Part shown: piece by piece, positions 5,542 through 7,944 of the stretch | How the letters are laid out: each line of letters opens with the position of its first letter | How positions within the stretch are numbered: position 1 is the stretch's first letter | Source: Desulfobacteraceae bacterium | Lineage (GTDB): Bacteria; Desulfobacterota; Desulfobacteria; Desulfobacterales; Desulfobacteraceae | Assembly (NCBI GenBank): GCA_024225895.1 | Contig: JAAEMC010000153.1 | Location: forward strand, 1 to 7,944 | Direction: 5' to 3' | DNA: 7,944 bases | The notes under the pieces: generated by a model | The model's database searches: none | What the model was told of the DNA's origin: nothing | What the model saw: only the letters and a program-made list of their open reading frames with translations | Program-made: the position numbers and the translations under genes

Positions 5542-7113
5542 TTATTTCACAAGAGATTCGAATATATGGTACTCTTCAATATGATAATGGGGTTCCGGGT
5601 AAATGGCAATGGGTTTTGAAAACTGGTTTTCCAAAGAGGAAATCAAATGCTTTTCCTCCCCATGGAGGAGCCGGGCAATTTCCGGGTGCACCTTTACGGT
5701 GAACCGGTTGCCCATGATGTCTCCGGCCTCGCTGATCAGGTCTCTGTAAATTTTATGGCAAATGGACTTGCCGGAAAGAAGCATGCCATCGCCGCTGCAA
5801 TAGAAGCAGGGTTCACAAAGGGTTCTGGTCAGGTTCCTTCTGATTCTTTTCCTGGTCATCTGAACCAGCCCTAATTCAGTTAAGGGCAGAATATTGGTCT
5901 GGCTTTTATCTTTTTTCATGGCTTCATTGAGGCGTGCCATCAGTTTTTCCTTGTGCTGCTCTTTTTTCATATCAATGAAATCAATAATAATAATACCGCC
6001 GATGTTCCGCAGCCTCACCTGGTAGGCAATTTCCTTGACCGCTTCCAGATTGGTTTTAAGTATTGTTTCTTCAAAATTGTGTTTTCCCACATAGCGGCCG
6101 GTGTTAACGTCAATGGCAACCAGGGCTTCTGTTTGTTCGATGACGATATAACCGCCGGATTTGAGCCATACTTTTTTCTTTAATGCCCTGGCCACGTCCC
6201 CTTCAATATTATAGGCATCATAGATGGATTCCCTTCCCTGGTAGAGCTCCACAGACAGATTGATATCCGGCATGAATTTTTTTAAAAAGTGTTGAACGTT
6301 TTCATACTCTTCTTTGGAGTCAATGATGAGTTTATCCGCCTCATCGGCCAGAAGATCCCGGACCGCCCGGAAGGTGACGGTAAGATCCTTGTATACAACG
6401 GAGGTTGCAGATGCTGTTTTGCTTTTGGCAAGAATGTCATCCCAGGTTTTGTTTAAAAAGTCGATCTCCTTTTTCATGGTGCGTTCATCAATGCTTTCTG
6501 CCGCTGTTCTGAAAATATACCCGAAATTAGTTTGCCTCATGGACAAGAGCATCTCTTTGAGCCGGGCCCGTTCCGTATCATTTTGAATCCGTTTGGATAT
6601 GCCGACATGATCCACGGTCGGCATGAGTACCATATACCTGCCGGCCAATGAAATATGGGTCGTAACCCGTGGGCCTTTGGAGCCGATGGATGATTTGGCA
6701 ACCTGTACCATGATTTCCTGGCCTTCGGTAATCAGTTCTTCAATACTAACCTCTGTGGCAGGAGATGTTTTCCAAGTCCCGGGATCCTTGGGAATTTCAT
6801 TGTTTTCAATATCTTCATCCTGGGCATCATTCCCGTTTTCATCGTCATTGTCCTGCTCAAATTTCTGATAGACTTTATGGCTGGCGGCATCCAGGACATC
6901 ATCCACATATAAAAATGCAGCCTGCCTGAAACCGATGTCCACAAAAGCGGCCTGCATGCCCGGAAGGACCCGTTGAACCCTGCCCTTGTAAATATTTCCC
7001 GCAATACTGGTTTCATCACCCCGCTCAATAAAGAGTTCGGCAATGGTGCCGTTTTCAAGAAGCGCCACCCTTGTTTCATGGGGCGCGGCGTTTACAACAA
7101 GCTCTTTTAACAT
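5542..7113 (-). CDS. rng: Ribonuclease G (RNase E/G family endoribonuclease)
   Basis: RNase G cleaves single-stranded AU-rich RNA with a preference for 5'-monophosphate ends. In E. coli it matures the 16S rRNA 5' end and turns over some mRNAs. The protein has 523 residues from ATG 7113. An N-terminal segment with HETRVALLENG leads into an S1 domain (about 38-140, NIYKGRVQRVLPGMQAAFVDIG). The catalytic DNase I-like region has D335 (AIDVNTGR) and D378 (IIIDFIDM), matching Asp303 and Asp346 of RNase E. Cysteines C433, C436 and C439 cover the zinc-link region. An acidic insert at about 86-106 makes it longer than the E. coli protein of about 489 residues. The ATG is preferred over the in-frame TTG at 7131 because the family starts here and AAGGA at 7125-7121 is seven bases upstream. 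It lies one base after the previous gene. There is no RNase E-like C-terminal scaffold. Confidence 0.95.
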   Translation of the reverse strand: MLKELVVNAAPHETRVALLENGTIAELFIERGDETSIAGNIYKGRVQRVLPGMQAAFVDIGFRQAAFLYVDDVLDAASHKVYQKFEQDNDDENGNDAQDEDIENNEIPKDPGTWKTSPATEVSIEELITEGQEIMVQVAKSSIGSKGPRVTTHISLAGRYMVLMPTVDHVGISKRIQNDTERARLKEMLLSMRQTNFGYIFRTAAESIDERTMKKEIDFLNKTWDDILAKSKTASATSVVYKDLTVTFRAVRDLLADEADKLIIDSKEEYENVQHFLKKFMPDINLSVELYQGRESIYDAYNIEGDVARALKKKVWLKSGGYIVIEQTEALVAIDVNTGRYVGKHNFEETILKTNLEAVKEIAYQVRLRNIGGIIIIDFIDMKKEQHKEKLMARLNEAMKKDKSQTNILPLTELGLVQMTRKRIRRNLTRTLCEPCFYCSGDGMLLSGKSICHKIYRDLISEAGDIMGNRFTVKVHPEIARLLHGEEKHLISSLENQFSKPIAIYPEPHYHIEEYHIFESLVK

Positions 7114-7114
7114 G

Positions 7115-7944
7115 TTATAGTCCTTGTTCAATTTTTTTAATTCTTGCTGTTTTCACTATATCATCGGATATGTCAAAATACCGCAATAAAATTTCAGATG
7201 GTCGGATGGTCCGGTTGTTCATCGTTTTAATAGCCATTTCAATAGTGCGATGATCGGTTGCCTTAATTTTTTCAACCACTTGTTTAAGGTCTGTTTTTCT
7301 GGTTTTACCCTTTTTACTTTTATCTTCAATAATGAATTGGGATAGGTTAAAAAATTCTTCTATCCTTTCTTTGTTTAACCGGGCTGGTAGTTCCTTGAAC
7401 CGGATGCGGTAAAAAGAAATGGTGTTTTTCACTTTGCCTTTTTCAAAAGGGCTGCAGGAAACGATGAGCAAACCCTGGGGAAGTGTGGCATTTAACAGAT
7501 GAACAACCGCACTGCAATCCGTGTTTTTTTTAAGATAGACAAACATTAGTTCTTTTTCACTTTCCATGCCTAAAGGGAGTGCATTTTCAAAGGAGATGCG
7601 CATGGAGGGATTAAATCCTTGTGAGTATTTCACAACAAGTCCTGCCCTCTTAATGGCGCGCTGGAAGATGGTATTCATTTCCAGATGACCGAAAAATCTT
7701 GCTTTCCCCAGCTTGGAGAACCGCAGTTCAAATTTTTTAAAATAGTCGTCAGGCAGCCGGGTTGCCATGGCAGCCGTGTCTGGTTTAAATGTATTCTTTT
7801 TATCATGCACAACAGGCATTAGGGTTTCAAAATCACAGACACCGCATCCGCTACAATCATTCTCACGGCAATCCGGGGTTGTTTTGCCGGTTTTTGATTT
7901 TTTAAATTCCTGTAATAAAAACTTGGCTGATATGCCCGAATCAA
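7115..7944 (-). CDS. B12-binding radical SAM protein (TIGR03960-type) with C-terminal DUF2344 domain, 3' part
   Basis: The open frame runs without a stop from the right edge to the TAA at 7117-7115, giving 275 visible codons; the start lies outside the window. The first 41 visible residues resemble the tail of the TIGR03960 radical SAM family. They include TPDCREND followed by CSGCGVCDF, a C-x4-C-x2-C-x2-C cluster (7870-7835) that could bind metal or an Fe-S centre. Next comes a DUF2344 (TIGR03936) domain, beginning around KKFELRFSKLGKARFFGHLE with YSQGFNPSMRISF and LPLGMESE. Near the C-terminus RPSEILLRYFDI is typical. The family's reaction is not established; an RNA or translation role is inferred from its regular pairing with rng. 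The ATG at 7819 is internal, not the start, because the frame and family similarity continue upstream. rng follows after one base, with its ribosome binding site inside this gene's end. Confidence 0.88.
   Translation of the reverse strand, partial: DSGISAKFLLQEFKKSKTGKTTPDCRENDCSGCGVCDFETLMPVVHDKKNTFKPDTAAMATRLPDDYFKKFELRFSKLGKARFFGHLEMNTIFQRAIKRAGLVVKYSQGFNPSMRISFENALPLGMESEKELMFVYLKKNTDCSAVVHLLNATLPQGLLIVSCSPFEKGKVKNTISFYRIRFKELPARLNKERIEEFFNLSQFIIEDKSKKGKTRKTDLKQVVEKIKATDHRTIEMAIKTMNNRTIRPSEILLRYFDISDDIVKTARIKKIEQGL
7121..7125 (-). promoter_or_regulatory. Ribosome binding site that decides the rng start
   Basis: AAGGA in the last codons of the DUF2344 gene lies seven bases before the ATG at 7113. 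It fits that ATG well, while the longer TTG start at 7131 would lie upstream of this site. The stop of the upstream gene is one base from the ATG, so translational coupling is likely. Confidence 0.75.

Noticed and set aside
7114..7131. Longer rng start at TTG 7131
   Set aside because: The six extra residues are not part of the family, and the AAGGA site lies between the TTG and the ATG, favouring ATG 7113.

Overview
The window is a compact run of housekeeping genes, all read from the minus strand, so transcription goes from high to low coordinates. Gene order and protein character fit a Gram-negative bacterium of the Desulfobacterota, most likely a sulfate reducer of the Desulfobacterales. 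The evidence is a long YidC with a large periplasmic domain, KH/R3H Jag, MnmE, and a B12-binding radical SAM/DUF2344 fusion next to RNase G. This placement is judged from family resemblance without any search. I see no mobile element, phage, CRISPR array, tRNA or rRNA, and the base composition looks even.

Layout in transcription order. (1) 7944-7115: the 3' part of a radical SAM (TIGR03960-type) protein with a C-terminal DUF2344 domain; its 5' part lies outside the window. (2) 7113-5542: rng (ribonuclease G), one base after gene 1. (3) 5541-5405: a 137-base gap with a possible 15-codon small ORF and a sigma70-like promoter. (4) The cluster rpmH (L34), rnpA (RNase P protein), yidD, yidC, jag/khpB, mnmE. 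(5) A YkgJ-type cysteine-cluster protein. (6) The first 20 codons of an unrecognised gene that runs off the left edge. Genes are mostly 1 to 12 bases apart or overlap. The only other sizeable gap is 76 bases before yidC. No gene-free stretch exceeds 300 bases.

The genes share two themes. One is RNA and ribosome metabolism: RNase G for rRNA and mRNA processing, L34, the RNase P protein for tRNA 5' maturation, the RNA-binding protein Jag, and MnmE for tRNA wobble-uridine modification. The other is membrane protein biogenesis through YidD and YidC. The rpmH-rnpA-yidD-yidC-jag-mnmE order is the classic near-origin cluster of bacteria. Here dnaA is not upstream, rng is, and mnmG does not directly follow mnmE.

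I did not find a clearly new biological system. The best second-look items are the 15-codon ORF with a strong ribosome binding site that overlaps the rpmH promoter, a potential hairpin that would hide the yidC ribosome binding site, and the true extent of the radical SAM/DUF2344 fusion, which a start-codon-based ORF call would cut short.
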